64,000 nt of DNA from Catellatospora sp. IY07-71 (GCF_018326265.1 NZ_AP023360.1:908501-972500); one strand, 5' to 3'. Counted from the stretch's first letter, positions 32,060-40,677 are shown. A program made the numbers and translations. Notes: a model not told the origin generated them from the letters alone.

Positions 32060-33022
32060 CTACTTCTTCGAGACCAGGGCGCGGGCGAAGAAGGTCAGGT
32101 TGGCCGGGCGCTCGGCGAGCCGACGCATCAGGTAGCCGTACCACTCGGTGCCGTAGGGCACGTAGACGCGCACGGTGTGCCCGGCGCGGGCGAGGCGGGC
32201 CTGCTCGTCGGGGCGGATGCCGTACAGCATCTGGAACTCGAACTCGGCCGGGGAGCGGTCGAACCACTTGGCCCGGTCCTGCGCGATCGCGATCAGGCGG
32301 GGGTCGTGGGTGGCCAGCATCGGGTAGCCCTCGCCCGCCATGAGGATGTTCATGCAGCGCACGTAGGACTTGTCGACCTCGAGCGGAGCCTGATAGGCGA
32401 CGTGCTCGGGCTCCTTGTACGCGCCCTTGCACAGCCGCACCCGCGAACCGGCGGTGGCCAGCTCCCGGCAGTCGCTCTCGGTGCGGCGCAGGTACGCCTG
32501 CAGCACCGCGCCGGTGCCGGGGTGGTCGCGGCGCAGCCGGGCCAGGATGTCCAGCGTCGAGTCGGTGGTGGTGTGGTCCTCCATGTCGAGGGTGACCGTG
32601 GTGCCGATCGCCGCGGCGGCCTCGCAGATCTCGCGGGCGTTCTTCTCCGCGAGCTGCTCGTCGAAGGCCTGGCCGAGCGCGGAAAGCTTCAGGCTCACCT
32701 CGGCGGTGGCGACCGTCACCGTCCCGGTCTGCTCGCCGGGGACGGCACGGCCGGTCAGCCCGGCCCGGCCCAGCTCGGCCAGCAGCTCCAGGTACGCCTC
32801 CTTGGTGGCGTTGGCCTGGTCCGCGGTGAGCGTGTCCTCGCCCAGGTTGTCCAGCGTGATGGTGAGTCCGGCGTCCGCGAGCTGCCGGGTCGCGGTGAGC
32901 GCGTCCGCGGTGCCGGTGCCCGCGACGAAGCGCTTGACGACGTCTCGGCTGATCGGTGCGGTCTCGACGAGGTGTTCCACCTTCTGGGACCGGGCGGCGG
33001 CGAGGATCACGGAGCGAAGCAT
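32060..33022 (-). CDS. Proline dehydrogenase (monofunctional PutA/ProDH)
   Basis: This is a 320-aa FAD enzyme that oxidises proline to pyrroline-5-carboxylate. Typical segments include VTLDMEDHTTTD, LQAYLRRTESDC, RLCKGAYKEP and the C-terminal EFQMLYGIRPDEQARL with YLMRRLAERPAN. The ATG at 33022 gives the family length; the open frame extends 111 codons upstream into unrelated sequence. The ribosome site is weak. A perfect TCTTGTATACAAGA palindrome 48 bp upstream may be the operator. Confidence 0.93.
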   Translation of the reverse strand: MLRSVILAAARSQKVEHLVETAPISRDVVKRFVAGTGTADALTATRQLADAGLTITLDNLGEDTLTADQANATKEAYLELLAELGRAGLTGRAVPGEQTGTVTVATAEVSLKLSALGQAFDEQLAEKNAREICEAAAAIGTTVTLDMEDHTTTDSTLDILARLRRDHPGTGAVLQAYLRRTESDCRELATAGSRVRLCKGAYKEPEHVAYQAPLEVDKSYVRCMNILMAGEGYPMLATHDPRLIAIAQDRAKWFDRSPAEFEFQMLYGIRPDEQARLARAGHTVRVYVPYGTEWYGYLMRRLAERPANLTFFARALVSKK

Positions 33023-33069
33023 GAGGGCAGCGTAACGCGCCTGTGCCGGGCCTCTCCGGGGACACCGGT

Positions 33070-33083
33070 TCTTGTATACAAGA
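33070..33083. promoter_or_regulatory. 14-bp perfect palindrome, FadR/GntR-type operator candidate
   Basis: TCTTGTATACAAGA is fully palindromic and contains the TNGTNNACNA pattern bound by FadR-subfamily GntR repressors. It lies in the divergent region between proline dehydrogenase and the small membrane protein gene, about 50-57 bp from both starts. No GntR gene is in the window. Confidence 0.6.
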
Positions 33084-33140
33084 GCACTGTTCGATGTCTC
33101 GACTGTCCGGTAGTTGTCCGCGTCGGCTACAACATTCCAC

Positions 33141-33380
33141 GTGACCGACAAGAACCCGCTCCGCTCCCCCGCCGTGATCATCGGCGGCGTGGTCGTGCTG
33201 GTCGCCGCCCTCGCCTGTGCCATGGACGATGACGACGACTGCGACAGCCAGCCCGCGCCGCGCCAGACCGTGTTCGCCGCCGGCAACTCCGGCATCCGCC
33301 TGGCCGAGCCGCCGACCTCCGCCGAGCCGCTGCCCGCCTCGGGCGGCTTCGGCACGCACCTGGCCTCCTGCGGAGGCTGA
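33141..33380 (+). CDS. Small membrane-anchored protein with acidic Asp cluster
   Basis: This is a 79-aa protein with an N-terminal hydrophobic helix (AVIIGGVVVLVAALACAM) followed by DDDDDCDSQ and a Pro/Gly-rich tail ending THLASCGG. A cysteine follows the helix but the lipobox is poor, so it may be a simple membrane anchor. GTG 33141 is used. Only six bases separate it from the ATP-grasp gene. The pairing recalls the YgiB/YgiC pair of E. coli, where a small Cys-containing envelope protein accompanies a glutathionylspermidine-synthase-like enzyme; this is analogy only. Confidence 0.65.
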   Translation: MTDKNPLRSPAVIIGGVVVLVAALACAMDDDDDCDSQPAPRQTVFAAGNSGIRLAEPPTSAEPLPASGGFGTHLASCGG

Positions 33381-33386
33381 GCACAG

Positions 33387-34553
33387 GTGCGGCGTCATCA
33401 GATCGAACCCCGCCCGGACTGGCGCGAGACGGTCCGGGCTCAGGGCATGCTCTACTCCGACACCAAGCTCGACGACGGCGCGACCACGCCGTACTGGGAC
33501 GAGTCGGCCTGCTACTCGTTCACGCTGGACGAGGTGCTGCGGCTGGAGGAGGCGACCGAGGAGCTGCACCGGATGTGCCTGGCCGCGGCCGCGCACGTGG
33601 TGGAGCGGGGACGGTTCGCCGAGTTCGGCATCCCGGAGTGGGCGCGGGCCGAGGTGAGCCGGGTGTGGCGGGAGCAGCCGCCGACCCTCTACGGCCGGTT
33701 CGATCTCTGGTACGACGGCAGCGGCCCGCCCAAGATGCTGGAGTACAACGCCGACACCCCCACCTCGCTGATCGAGGCGTCGATCATCCAGTGGTTCTGG
33801 CTCACCGACACCCGGCCGGGCCTGGACCAGTGGAACAGCCTGCACGAGCGGCTGATCGAGGGCTGGCGCGGGCTCGCGCCGCGGTTCGCCGACGGCCCGG
33901 TGCACTTCGCCTGGTCGAACCTGGAGGAGACGTTCGAGGACCTGATGACCGTCGGCTACCTGGCCGACACGGCGCACCAGGCCGGCCTCGACGTGCGGGT
34001 CACCCCGATGCTCGACATCGCGTGGGACGGGCGCCGCTTCCGCGACAGCGCGGGCGACCCGATCAACACGATCTTCAAGCTGTATCCCTGGGAGTGGATG
34101 GTCGCCGAGCCGTACGGGCGGCTCGCCCTGGATCCGGGCACCCCGACCACCTGGATCGAGCCCGCCTGGAAGCTGCTGCTGTCGAACAAGGCCCTGCTGG
34201 CCGTGCTCTGGGAGCTCTACCCCGGCCACGAGCTGCTGCTGCCGGCATACCTGGACGGCCCCCGGGACATGACCGAGTACGTGGCCAAGGCGCTGCTCGG
34301 CCGCGAGGGCGCCAATGTGCGGATCGTCACTGCGCAGGGCGAGCAGTTCACCGACGGTATCTACGGCGAGGGCGGGCACTGCTTCCAGGAATTCCGTGCC
34401 CTGCCGTCGTTTGACGGCAACCACGTGGTCCTCGGGTCCTGGATCATCGACGGCGAGGCGGCGGGCCTGGGGCTACGCGAGAGCACCAAGCTCATCACGG
34501 ACGGTCACGCGCGCTTCATCCCCCACTATGTTGACACCCCACGCACGCCATAG
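33387..34553 (+). CDS. Glutathionylspermidine synthase-like ATP-grasp ligase
   Basis: This is a 388-aa protein of the glutathionylspermidine synthase preATP-grasp/ATP-grasp family. It contains LYGRFDLWYDGSGPPKMLEY, NADTPTSLIEASIIQWFW and the late YLDGPRDMTEYVAKALLGRE and FDGNHVVLGSWIIDGEAAGL. These align with the C-terminal synthetase domain of E. coli Gsp and with YgiC/YjfC, which lack the amidase domain. The enzyme would ligate an amine to a carboxylate using ATP. Actinobacteria use mycothiol, not glutathione, so the true substrate is unknown. The GTG start follows GGAGG at a slightly long spacing. Confidence 0.85.
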   Translation: MRRHQIEPRPDWRETVRAQGMLYSDTKLDDGATTPYWDESACYSFTLDEVLRLEEATEELHRMCLAAAAHVVERGRFAEFGIPEWARAEVSRVWREQPPTLYGRFDLWYDGSGPPKMLEYNADTPTSLIEASIIQWFWLTDTRPGLDQWNSLHERLIEGWRGLAPRFADGPVHFAWSNLEETFEDLMTVGYLADTAHQAGLDVRVTPMLDIAWDGRRFRDSAGDPINTIFKLYPWEWMVAEPYGRLALDPGTPTTWIEPAWKLLLSNKALLAVLWELYPGHELLLPAYLDGPRDMTEYVAKALLGREGANVRIVTAQGEQFTDGIYGEGGHCFQEFRALPSFDGNHVVLGSWIIDGEAAGLGLRESTKLITDGHARFIPHYVDTPRTP

Positions 34554-34571
34554 TTGCACTACCTTTGTCGG

Positions 34572-35165
34572 GTGAACTTCGATGCGTACGCCCGAACGGC
34601 TGTTGATCTTGTCAACGCGCCGCTGGACGACCTGAGCCAGCTCCGCGCTGTCCTGCCGGGGCCGGACTGGATGTGCGAGGACGCCACCGAACGCGACCTG
34701 CAGGTGTTCCGCAAGGCCCAGCGGCGGCTGCGCGAGGTGTTCGAGCACGGCGCGAACGGCCGCGAGCGTGAGGCCGTCAACGAGCTCAACTCGCTGCTCG
34801 AAGCACATCCGGTGCACCCCCGCATCTCCGGCCACGAGTCGGGGAACTGGCACATCCACGTCACCAGCCGGGGCTCGGCGGTCAGCGCCGAGTACCTGGC
34901 CGGCGCCGTCTGGGGCCTGTCGGTGTGGCTGTGCGAGTACGGCAGCGCCCGGTTCGGCGTCTGCGCCGACGACCGCTGCGGCAACGTCTACCTGGACACC
35001 TCGTCGAACAACTGCCGTCGCTTCTGCTCGGAGCGGTGCGCCACCCGTTCCCACGTGGCGGCACACCGCGCCCGCAAGAAGGCCGCCATCTCCGAGCACG
35101 GTCCCGCCGCGGCCCGGCTCAAGCCCGAGGTCCCCCAGCAGGCCAGCCTGACCCCGGTCGGCTGA
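34572..35165 (+). CDS. CGNR zinc-finger / ABATE-domain transcription regulator
   Basis: This is a 197-aa protein. The N-terminal ABATE-like domain (VNFDAYARTAVDLVNAP) may bind a ligand. The C-terminal CGNR zinc finger is FGVCADDRCGNVYLDTS plus RRFCSERCATRSHVAAHR, with four cysteines and the signature CGN. Such proteins are predicted stress-linked regulators. GTG 34572 lies 18 bp past the previous stop, with no ribosome site, so it may be leaderless or read through. A strong hairpin follows. Confidence 0.85.
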   Translation: MNFDAYARTAVDLVNAPLDDLSQLRAVLPGPDWMCEDATERDLQVFRKAQRRLREVFEHGANGREREAVNELNSLLEAHPVHPRISGHESGNWHIHVTSRGSAVSAEYLAGAVWGLSVWLCEYGSARFGVCADDRCGNVYLDTSSNNCRRFCSERCATRSHVAAHRARKKAAISEHGPAAARLKPEVPQQASLTPVG

Positions 35166-35185
35166 CCGCACTCCCTTTCCTGACC

Positions 35186-35215
35186 GAAGCTCCCGCCCAC
35201 CTGGGCGGGGGCTTC
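35186..35215 (+). terminator. 14-bp stem hairpin between convergent genes
   Basis: GAAGCTCCCGCCCA (35186-35199) pairs with TGGGCGGGGGCTTC (35202-35215), with one G-T wobble and a 2-nt apex. It separates the CGNR gene from the minus-strand isomerase gene. Confidence 0.7.
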
Positions 35216-35234
35216 GCTCGTAACGGAGCGCCGG

Positions 35235-36035
35235 TCAGGCGCGGGCCGCGCTCGGCGCGGACAGGTGGGTCCGCGCGAACTCCAGCGCCTCGGCGAGGTC
35301 GGCCTCGCGAGCGGCCCGACTGCCCGCCTTGCGGGTGGCCACCTCCATCGCCACCGAGCCGGTGAACCCGCGCTCGGCCAGCGACTCCAGCAGCCGGGCG
35401 CACGGCTGGGTGCCCCGGCCGGGCACCAGGTGCTCGTCCCGGCCCTCGCCGGTGCCGTCGCCGAGGTGGATGTGGGCCAGGCCCTCGCCCATCGCGTCGG
35501 CCATCTCCATCGCGTCGGAGCGCGAGGCCGCGCAGTGCGACAGGTCCAGCGTGTAGGAGTCGTAGCCGGTCTCGGTCGGGTCCCAGCCCGGGTGGTAGGG
35601 CACCACCTGGCGCTTGCCCATGCGCACCGGATACATGTTCTCCACCGCGATGCGCACCCCGGTGTGCCGGTGCGCCAGCTTCGAGACGGTGTCGGTGAAG
35701 CCGCGCGCGTAGTCGCGCTGCCAGCTGAACGGCGGGTGCACCACCACGGTCGGGGCGCTCAGCGTGTCGGCCAGGATCACCGCGCGGCGCAGCCGCTCCT
35801 TCGGATCCGGGCTCCAGACCCGCTGGGTGACCAGCAGGCACGGCGCGTGGATCGACAGCACCGGGACGCCGTAGTGGCGGGACAGCCCGCGCAGCGCGCC
35901 CGCGTCCTGGCTGACCGCGTCGGTCCACACCATGACCTCGACACCGTCGTAGCCCAGCGACGCCGCCAGCTCGAAGGCTGCGGCGGTGGGCTCGGGGAAC
36001 ACGGACGAACTGGAAAGAAGCACCGGCACGGACAC
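35235..36035 (-). CDS. Sugar phosphate isomerase/epimerase-like TIM barrel
   Basis: This is a 266-aa AP-endonuclease-2/xylose-isomerase-like barrel. Metal-ligand segments include [62 protein letters not shown] and VAMEVATRK. Substrates in this family range from sugars to inositols. Two GTG starts (36035, 36029) are possible and the ribosome site is weak. It begins 20 bp after the Ppx stop, so the two are likely cotranscribed. Confidence 0.82.
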   Translation of the reverse strand: MSVPVLLSSSSVFPEPTAAAFELAASLGYDGVEVMVWTDAVSQDAGALRGLSRHYGVPVLSIHAPCLLVTQRVWSPDPKERLRRAVILADTLSAPTVVVHPPFSWQRDYARGFTDTVSKLAHRHTGVRIAVENMYPVRMGKRQVVPYHPGWDPTETGYDSYTLDLSHCAASRSDAMEMADAMGEGLAHIHLGDGTGEGRDEHLVPGRGTQPCARLLESLAERGFTGSVAMEVATRKAGSRAAREADLAEALEFARTHLSAPSAARA

Positions 36036-36055
36036 GCGTTCCAGGGTAGCCCCGG

Positions 36056-36982
36056 TCAGCCCGTAGTCAGCTGATCCAGGCGGGTGAGGATGACACCTTC
36101 CCGCAATGCCCACGGGCAGATCCGCAGCTCGTCGACCCCCAATCGCCGCATTGCGGCCTCCGCCACAACCGCGCCGGCGAGCAGCTGGTGGGACCGGCTC
36201 GCGCTCACTCCGTCCAGTTCGGCCAGCGCCGCCGACGGTATGCGCTGGATGAACCCGCGCACCTGGTGCAGCCCGCGGCGGGTGAGCGCGCGCGGCGCCC
36301 ACAGCCCGTCGCCGCTGGGCGCGGCACCGGCCAGCCGGGCCAGCGAGCGGAACGTCTTCGAGGTCGCCGCCGCGAACTCGCACCCCTTCAGCTCGTCCAG
36401 CTCGCGGTGCATCAGCTGCTCGTCCACGTAGGACTCCAGCGCGGCCAGCTCGGCGGCGCCGGGCGGGTCCGCGGTCAGCCAGCGCCGGGTCAGCCGCCCG
36501 GCGCCCAGCGGCAGCGACACCGCCGCCGTCGGCGACTCGTCGATGCCCGCGGCCAGCTCCAGCGAGCCGCCGCCGATGTCCAGCACCATCAGCCGCCCCG
36601 CCGACCAGCCGAACCAGCGGCGCACCGCGAGGAAGGTCATCCGGGCCTCGTCCTCGCCGGAGAGCACCTTCAGGTCGACGCCCGTCTCCTCGTACACCCG
36701 GCGCAGCACCTGGGCCGAGTTGGTCGCGTCGCGGACCGCCGAGGTCGCGAACGCCATCAGCTCCTCCGCACCCAGCTCCTCGGCCGCGGCCTTGGCCTGC
36801 GCGCACGCCTTCACCAGCGCGTCCGCCCCGGCGATGGTCAGCTCCCCGGCCTCGCCGAGCTGCTCGGCCAGGCGCAGCCGCTCCTTGAGCGAGCGGGCGG
36901 GCCAGGGGTGCGCACCGCGGTGCGCGTCCACCACGAGGAGGTGGACTGTATTGGATCCGACATCGAGGACACCGAGCCGCAT
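36056..36982 (-). CDS. Exopolyphosphatase/guanosine pentaphosphate phosphatase (Ppx/GppA)
   Basis: This is a 308-aa member of the actin-like ATPase fold. The phosphate-binding loops are [17 protein letters not shown] and [12 protein letters not shown]. Other family blocks are [14 protein letters not shown] and [11 protein letters not shown]. It would cleave terminal phosphates from polyphosphate or pppGpp. It is the short actinobacterial form (Ppx1-type), lacking a C-terminal HD domain. Its location near senX3-regX3-phoU suits phosphate metabolism. Confidence 0.9.
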   Translation of the reverse strand: MRLGVLDVGSNTVHLLVVDAHRGAHPWPARSLKERLRLAEQLGEAGELTIAGADALVKACAQAKAAAEELGAEELMAFATSAVRDATNSAQVLRRVYEETGVDLKVLSGEDEARMTFLAVRRWFGWSAGRLMVLDIGGGSLELAAGIDESPTAAVSLPLGAGRLTRRWLTADPPGAAELAALESYVDEQLMHRELDELKGCEFAAATSKTFRSLARLAGAAPSGDGLWAPRALTRRGLHQVRGFIQRIPSAALAELDGVSASRSHQLLAGAVVAEAAMRRLGVDELRICPWALREGVILTRLDQLTTG

Positions 36983-37026
36983 GCGCCTAACTTATCGGTG
37001 CCCGCCACCGCCGTAGGCTGGGACTC

Positions 37027-37875
37027 GTGGAGCACGAGGGAGAGACTTCGCTGGACTTCCCGCGGGAGTGGCTGGAGTTCGCCGACCCGGCGGATCCGAA
37101 CCATCTGATCCGGGCCGACCTGACCTGGCTGCTGTCCCGCTGGACCTGTGTGTTCGGCAGCGCCTGCCGGGGCATCATCGCGGGCCGGGAGCAGGAGGGA
37201 TGCTGCTCGCACGGCGCGTTCTTCACCGACGCCGACGACGTCAAGCGGGTCAAGGCCGCGGTCAAGCGGCTGGACAAGGCCGGCTGGCAGCACCACGTAC
37301 GCGGCTTCGACAAATGGACCGAGCTGGACGAGCTGCACGACGAGAAGCCCGCCCGGCGCACCGCCACGCAGAAGGGCCCCGACGGCGAGGAGGGCCCGTG
37401 CGTGTTCCTCAACGACGCGGGCTTCCCGGGTGGAGGCGGCTGCGCGCTGCACGCCCAGGCCCTGCGCGACGGCAAGCACCCGCTGGAGTACAAGCCCGAC
37501 GTGTGCTGGCAGCTGCCGATCCGGCGGGACCAGCAGTGGACCAAGCGCCCGGACGACACCAAGGTGCTGGTCTCCGCGATCGGCGAGTTCGACCGGCGCG
37601 GCTGGGGCGCGGGCGGCCACGACCTGCACTGGTGGTGCACCTCGTCGCCGGACGCGCACACCGGCGCGGAGGCGATGTACGTCAGCTACGCCCCGGAGCT
37701 GACCGCGCTGATCGGCGAGCAGGCGTACGCGAGGCTCGCCGAGCTGTGCGCCGAGCGGGAGAAGCGCGGCCTGGTCGCCGAGCACCCGGCCACCGTCGCC
37801 GCCCGCGAACGCACCCCGCTGAAGCTGCTTGCCCCGCGGGATAACCTCGAATCATCCCGCGCCGAGCGGGCCTGA
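37027..37875 (+). CDS. Conserved cysteine-rich protein, function unknown
   Basis: This is a 282-aa protein starting with GTG, divergent from ppx. Cysteines are spread in pairs ([50 protein letters not shown]), which suggests metal or Fe-S binding somewhat like YkgJ-type proteins. No confident family or catalytic residue was identified. The C-terminus is charged and helical. It is followed after 28 bp by a toxin-antitoxin pair. Confidence 0.68.
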   Translation: MEHEGETSLDFPREWLEFADPADPNHLIRADLTWLLSRWTCVFGSACRGIIAGREQEGCCSHGAFFTDADDVKRVKAAVKRLDKAGWQHHVRGFDKWTELDELHDEKPARRTATQKGPDGEEGPCVFLNDAGFPGGGGCALHAQALRDGKHPLEYKPDVCWQLPIRRDQQWTKRPDDTKVLVSAIGEFDRRGWGAGGHDLHWWCTSSPDAHTGAEAMYVSYAPELTALIGEQAYARLAELCAEREKRGLVAEHPATVAARERTPLKLLAPRDNLESSRAERA

Positions 37876-37903
37876 GCAGAGCCAGCGTGAGCGAGGAGTC
37901 AGC

Positions 37904-38074
37904 GTGAGCGAGGAGCAGGTGCGCCGGGCCCCGGCGCTGCCGGACGTGCACGACGAGGAGCGCCTCGCCGCGCTGGACGACCTGCCCGGCGAGCCCGGCC
38001 CGGAGGGCTTCGCCGCGGCCGTCGACGAGATCGTGGCCGCGCACGCCGAGCTGCTGGCCCGGCTGGCGCAGTGA
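37904..38074 (+). CDS. Small acidic protein, probable antitoxin of the Doc-type toxin
   Basis: This is a 56-aa acidic protein (PALPDVHDEERLAALDDLPG, then a helical DEIVAAHAELLARLAQ end). GTG 37904 follows GAGGAG at good spacing. Its TGA overlaps the toxin GTG (GTGA), the usual antitoxin-first layout. It does not look like Phd or a ribbon-helix-helix protein, so the antitoxin call rests on size, position and coupling. The sequence CAGCGTGAGCGAGGAG is duplicated just before and at the start (37883-37898 and 37900-37915). Confidence 0.6.
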   Translation: MSEEQVRRAPALPDVHDEERLAALDDLPGEPGPEGFAAAVDEIVAAHAELLARLAQ

Positions 38075-38454
38075 GCGAGGTCTACGTCCCGACGTACGCG
38101 GACGTGCTGGCGATCGCCGGGCGGCTCGGGGTCGCCGTCCGCGATCCGGGCCTGGTCGAGTCGGCGGTGGCCCGCCCGCGCAGCACCGCCTTCGGCACGG
38201 AGCTGTACCCGGACCTGTGGACCAAGGCGGCGGCGCTGCTCCAGTCGCTGACCCGCAACCATCCGTTCGTGGACGGCAACAAGCGCATCGGCTGGATCAC
38301 GGCCACCGCCTTCCTCACCGTCAACGGCGCGGTCAGCCGCCGCCGGCTCGCCGCGCTCGACCAGGACGTCGCGTACGACCTGGTCATCGCGGTGTGCACG
38401 GGCGAGCTGCGGGAGATCGAGGAGATCGCCCAGGCGCTGCGCGAGCTGTACTGA
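38071..38454 (+). CDS. Doc/Fic-fold toxin (death-on-curing family)
   Basis: This is a 127-aa protein with the Fic/Doc active-site motif HPFVDGNKRIGW (His64). Doc consensus is HxFx(D/N)ANKR; here Gly replaces the Ala, but the catalytic His, Asp, Asn, Lys and Arg remain. Doc phosphorylates EF-Tu and halts translation, and other Fic proteins AMPylate targets; Doc-type length and the Lys favour phosphorylation. It is coupled to the upstream 56-aa ORF and ends 4 bp before the regX3 stop on the opposite strand. Confidence 0.85.
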   Translation: MSEVYVPTYADVLAIAGRLGVAVRDPGLVESAVARPRSTAFGTELYPDLWTKAAALLQSLTRNHPFVDGNKRIGWITATAFLTVNGAVSRRRLAALDQDVAYDLVIAVCTGELREIEEIAQALRELY

Positions 38455-38458
38455 CCGG

Positions 38459-39142
38459 TCACGGCTCGAACTTGTAGCCCAGGCCGCGCACCGTGACCAG
38501 GTAACGCGGGGTGGACGGCTCCGGCTCGATCTTCGAACGCAGCCGCTTCACGTGCACGTCCAGCGTCTTGGTGTCGCCGACGTAGTCCGCGCCCCACACC
38601 CGGTCGATCAGCTGGCCGCGGGTCAGCACCCGGCCCGCGTTGCGCAGCAGCAGCTCCAGCAGCTCGAACTCCTTCAGCGGCAGCTGCACCGGGGCGCCGT
38701 CCACGGTCACCACGTGCCGCTCCACGTCCATGCGCACCGGCCCGGCCGCGAGCGTGCCGCCGGCCACCTCCACCACGTCGGTGGTCTGGCGGCGCAGCAC
38801 CGCGCGGATCCGGGCGACCAGCTCCCGCGGGGAGTACGGCTTGGTCACGTAGTCGTCCGCGCCGATCTCCAGCCCGACCACCTTGTCGATCTCGCTGTCC
38901 CGCGCGGTGACCATGATGATCGGCACGTGCGAGCGCTGCCGCAGCTGCCGGCACACCTCGGTGCCGGACATCTCCGGCAGCATGAGGTCCAGCAGCACGA
39001 TGTCGGCGCCCGTGCGGTCGAACTCGGTGAGCGCGGCGGTGCCGGTCGCCGCGACGGAGACCTCGAAGCCTTCCTTGCGCAGCATGTACGACAGCGCGTC
39101 CGAGAACGACTCCTCGTCCTCGACCACCAGTACGCGGGACAT
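38459..39142 (-). CDS. regX3: Response regulator RegX3 (OmpR/PhoB type)
   Basis: This is a 227-aa regulator. Its receiver domain has acidic residues in VVEDEES, the phosphorylated Asp52 in LLDLMLP and Lys101 in VTKPYSPREL. The C-terminal winged helix includes LPLKEFELLELLLRNAGRVL and TLDVHVKRLRSKIE. The sequence is very close to mycobacterial RegX3, which controls phosphate-starvation genes. The ATG has GGTGGG upstream and lies 25 bp after senX3. PHO-box-like repeats lie in the upstream intergenic region. Confidence 0.93.
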   Translation of the reverse strand: MSRVLVVEDEESFSDALSYMLRKEGFEVSVAATGTAALTEFDRTGADIVLLDLMLPEMSGTEVCRQLRQRSHVPIIMVTARDSEIDKVVGLEIGADDYVTKPYSPRELVARIRAVLRRQTTDVVEVAGGTLAAGPVRMDVERHVVTVDGAPVQLPLKEFELLELLLRNAGRVLTRGQLIDRVWGADYVGDTKTLDVHVKRLRSKIEPEPSTPRYLVTVRGLGYKFEP

Positions 39143-39167
39143 CAGGCCCACCTTTCGCAGTTGCCAG

Positions 39168-40595
39168 TCAGCCGGTCTGGGCCGGTCGTGCGGGGTTCGC
39201 GGCCGCCGCCGTGGGGTCCACGGCCGGTGTCGCGAGGTTCGGAGCGGGCACGCCGGGGGACGGCGACGCATCGATCTCAAAGGAGGCGGGTAGCGGAAGC
39301 ATCGCCTCCGGGGGTCGGGCGGGTAGCCGTAGGGTGAACGTCGAGCCACCGCCGAGGCGGCTGCGCACGTCGACCCGTCCCCCGTGGTTGGTCGCGATGT
39401 GCTTGACGATGGCCAGGCCCAGCCCGGTGCCGCCGGTGGAGCGCGAGCGCGCCTGGTCGGCCCGGTAGAAGCGCTCGAAGACCCGGTCCAGGTCGCCGGG
39501 GCCGATGCCGATGCCCTGGTCGGACACGCTGATGTCGACCCGGTCACCCTCGGCCAGCGCGCTGACCACCACGGCCGACTGCTCGTGGGAGTAGGCCACC
39601 GCGTTCTCCACCAGGTTGCCCAGCGCCGTCGCGAACTGGTTGTCGTTGCCGTACACGGTCAACCCGCGGGTGCCCACGGTGACCAGCTCGATGTGCTTGG
39701 CGGCCGCGTTCGTGCGGGCCCGGTCCAGCGCCTCGGCGATCACCGCGTCCACCGAGACCGGCTCCGGGTCGGGCAGGCGCTCGGCGCCCTGCAGCCGGGA
39801 CAGCTCCAGCAGCTCCGAGACGAGCCGGCCCAGCCGGGTGCTCTCCCGCTGGATCCGCTCGGCGAACCGGCGGCTGGCCGCCACGTCCTCGGCGGCCTGG
39901 GCCGCCGCGGCCTCCGGGTCGGGCTGCTCGCTCGCCGGTTCGGTCGCGTCCAGCAGCGCCTCGGCCAGCAGCTGCAGCGCGCCGATGGGCGTCTTCAGCT
40001 CGTGGCTGACGTTGGCCACGAAGTCACGCCGCACCCGCTCCACGCGGTGCGCGTCGGTCACGTCGACGGCCTCGATCGCCACCAGGCCGCCGCCCACCGC
40101 CACCGCGCGCAGGTGCACCCCCAGCGGGGAGTCGGCCAGCTCGCGACCCCGCGGCAGGTCCAGCTCCACCTCGCGCGGCACGCCCGTGTGGCGGACCTGG
40201 CCCGCCAGGGTACGCAGAATCGGATGAGCGCTGATCGCGCCGGGCACGCCGCTCGCGCGCAGCATGCCCATCGCGCGAGCCGCGCGGTTGGCCAGCACCA
40301 CCTGGTCACCGCCGTCGAGCAGCACCACCCCGACGCGCAGCGCGTCCAGGCTCTTGCGGCCCAGCCCCGCCAGCGGGTCGTTGGACAGGGGCGCCCCGAG
40401 ACCCGACGGGCCGAGCGCGTTGACCGCGGTCGCGGCCTGCCGGTGGGCGCGCCAGCGGGCGTAGAGCAGGCCCGCGATCAGGCCCAGCACGACGCCCACG
40501 GCGACGGCCAGCATGATCGTGCCGCCGCTGGGTGGCGCTGCCAGTGGGTTCACGATGCGATCGTAGGTCAGCCCGCTCCCCCAACGTTCCGCCAC
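39168..40595 (-). CDS. senX3: Sensor histidine kinase SenX3
   Basis: This is a 475-aa kinase. One transmembrane helix (about residues 27-46) is followed by a PAS-like domain (LRVGVVLLDGGDQVVLANRAAR). The H-box is DFVANVSHELKTPIG with His198, and the ATPase blocks are LVENAVAYS, VSDQGIGIGPGD and STGGTGLGLAIVKHI. A Pro/Ala-rich C-terminal tail follows. It senses phosphate status together with PhoU. The GTG at 40595 has no ribosome site but lies six bases after TATACC on the minus strand, so it may be leaderless. It is divergent from phoU. Confidence 0.9.
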   Translation of the reverse strand: MAERWGSGLTYDRIVNPLAAPPSGGTIMLAVAVGVVLGLIAGLLYARWRAHRQAATAVNALGPSGLGAPLSNDPLAGLGRKSLDALRVGVVLLDGGDQVVLANRAARAMGMLRASGVPGAISAHPILRTLAGQVRHTGVPREVELDLPRGRELADSPLGVHLRAVAVGGGLVAIEAVDVTDAHRVERVRRDFVANVSHELKTPIGALQLLAEALLDATEPASEQPDPEAAAAQAAEDVAASRRFAERIQRESTRLGRLVSELLELSRLQGAERLPDPEPVSVDAVIAEALDRARTNAAAKHIELVTVGTRGLTVYGNDNQFATALGNLVENAVAYSHEQSAVVVSALAEGDRVDISVSDQGIGIGPGDLDRVFERFYRADQARSRSTGGTGLGLAIVKHIATNHGGRVDVRSRLGGGSTFTLRLPARPPEAMLPLPASFEIDASPSPGVPAPNLATPAVDPTAAAANPARPAQTG

Positions 40596-40601
40596 AATTC
40601 A

Positions 40602-40677
40602 GGTATAACGCTGCTAAAACCGGCATTGGTTGCACAGTGTTCACCGTCGCGCCTGCTCGCGTTCACCGATGTTCACC
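40602..40677. promoter_or_regulatory. PHO-box-like repeats between senX3 and phoU
   Basis: GTTCACC occurs at 40639-40645, 40661-40667 and 40671-40677, spaced by 22 and 10 bp, the direct-repeat form bound by PhoP/RegX3-type regulators. A minus-strand -10 candidate TATACC (40602-40607) serves senX3. The boxes lie between the two divergent starts and can control both, implying autoregulation of senX3-regX3 and phosphate control of phoU. Confidence 0.75.

Noticed and set aside
30102-34424. Single 1440-codon minus frame joining the peptidase with upstream sequence
   Set aside because: Only the part after about 31985 looks like protein; upstream it is antisense or out of frame to proline dehydrogenase and the ATP-grasp gene.
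39616-40227. 203-codon plus frame within senX3
   Set aside because: Antisense to the conserved kinase core; Ser/Arg/Ala-rich with no motif.
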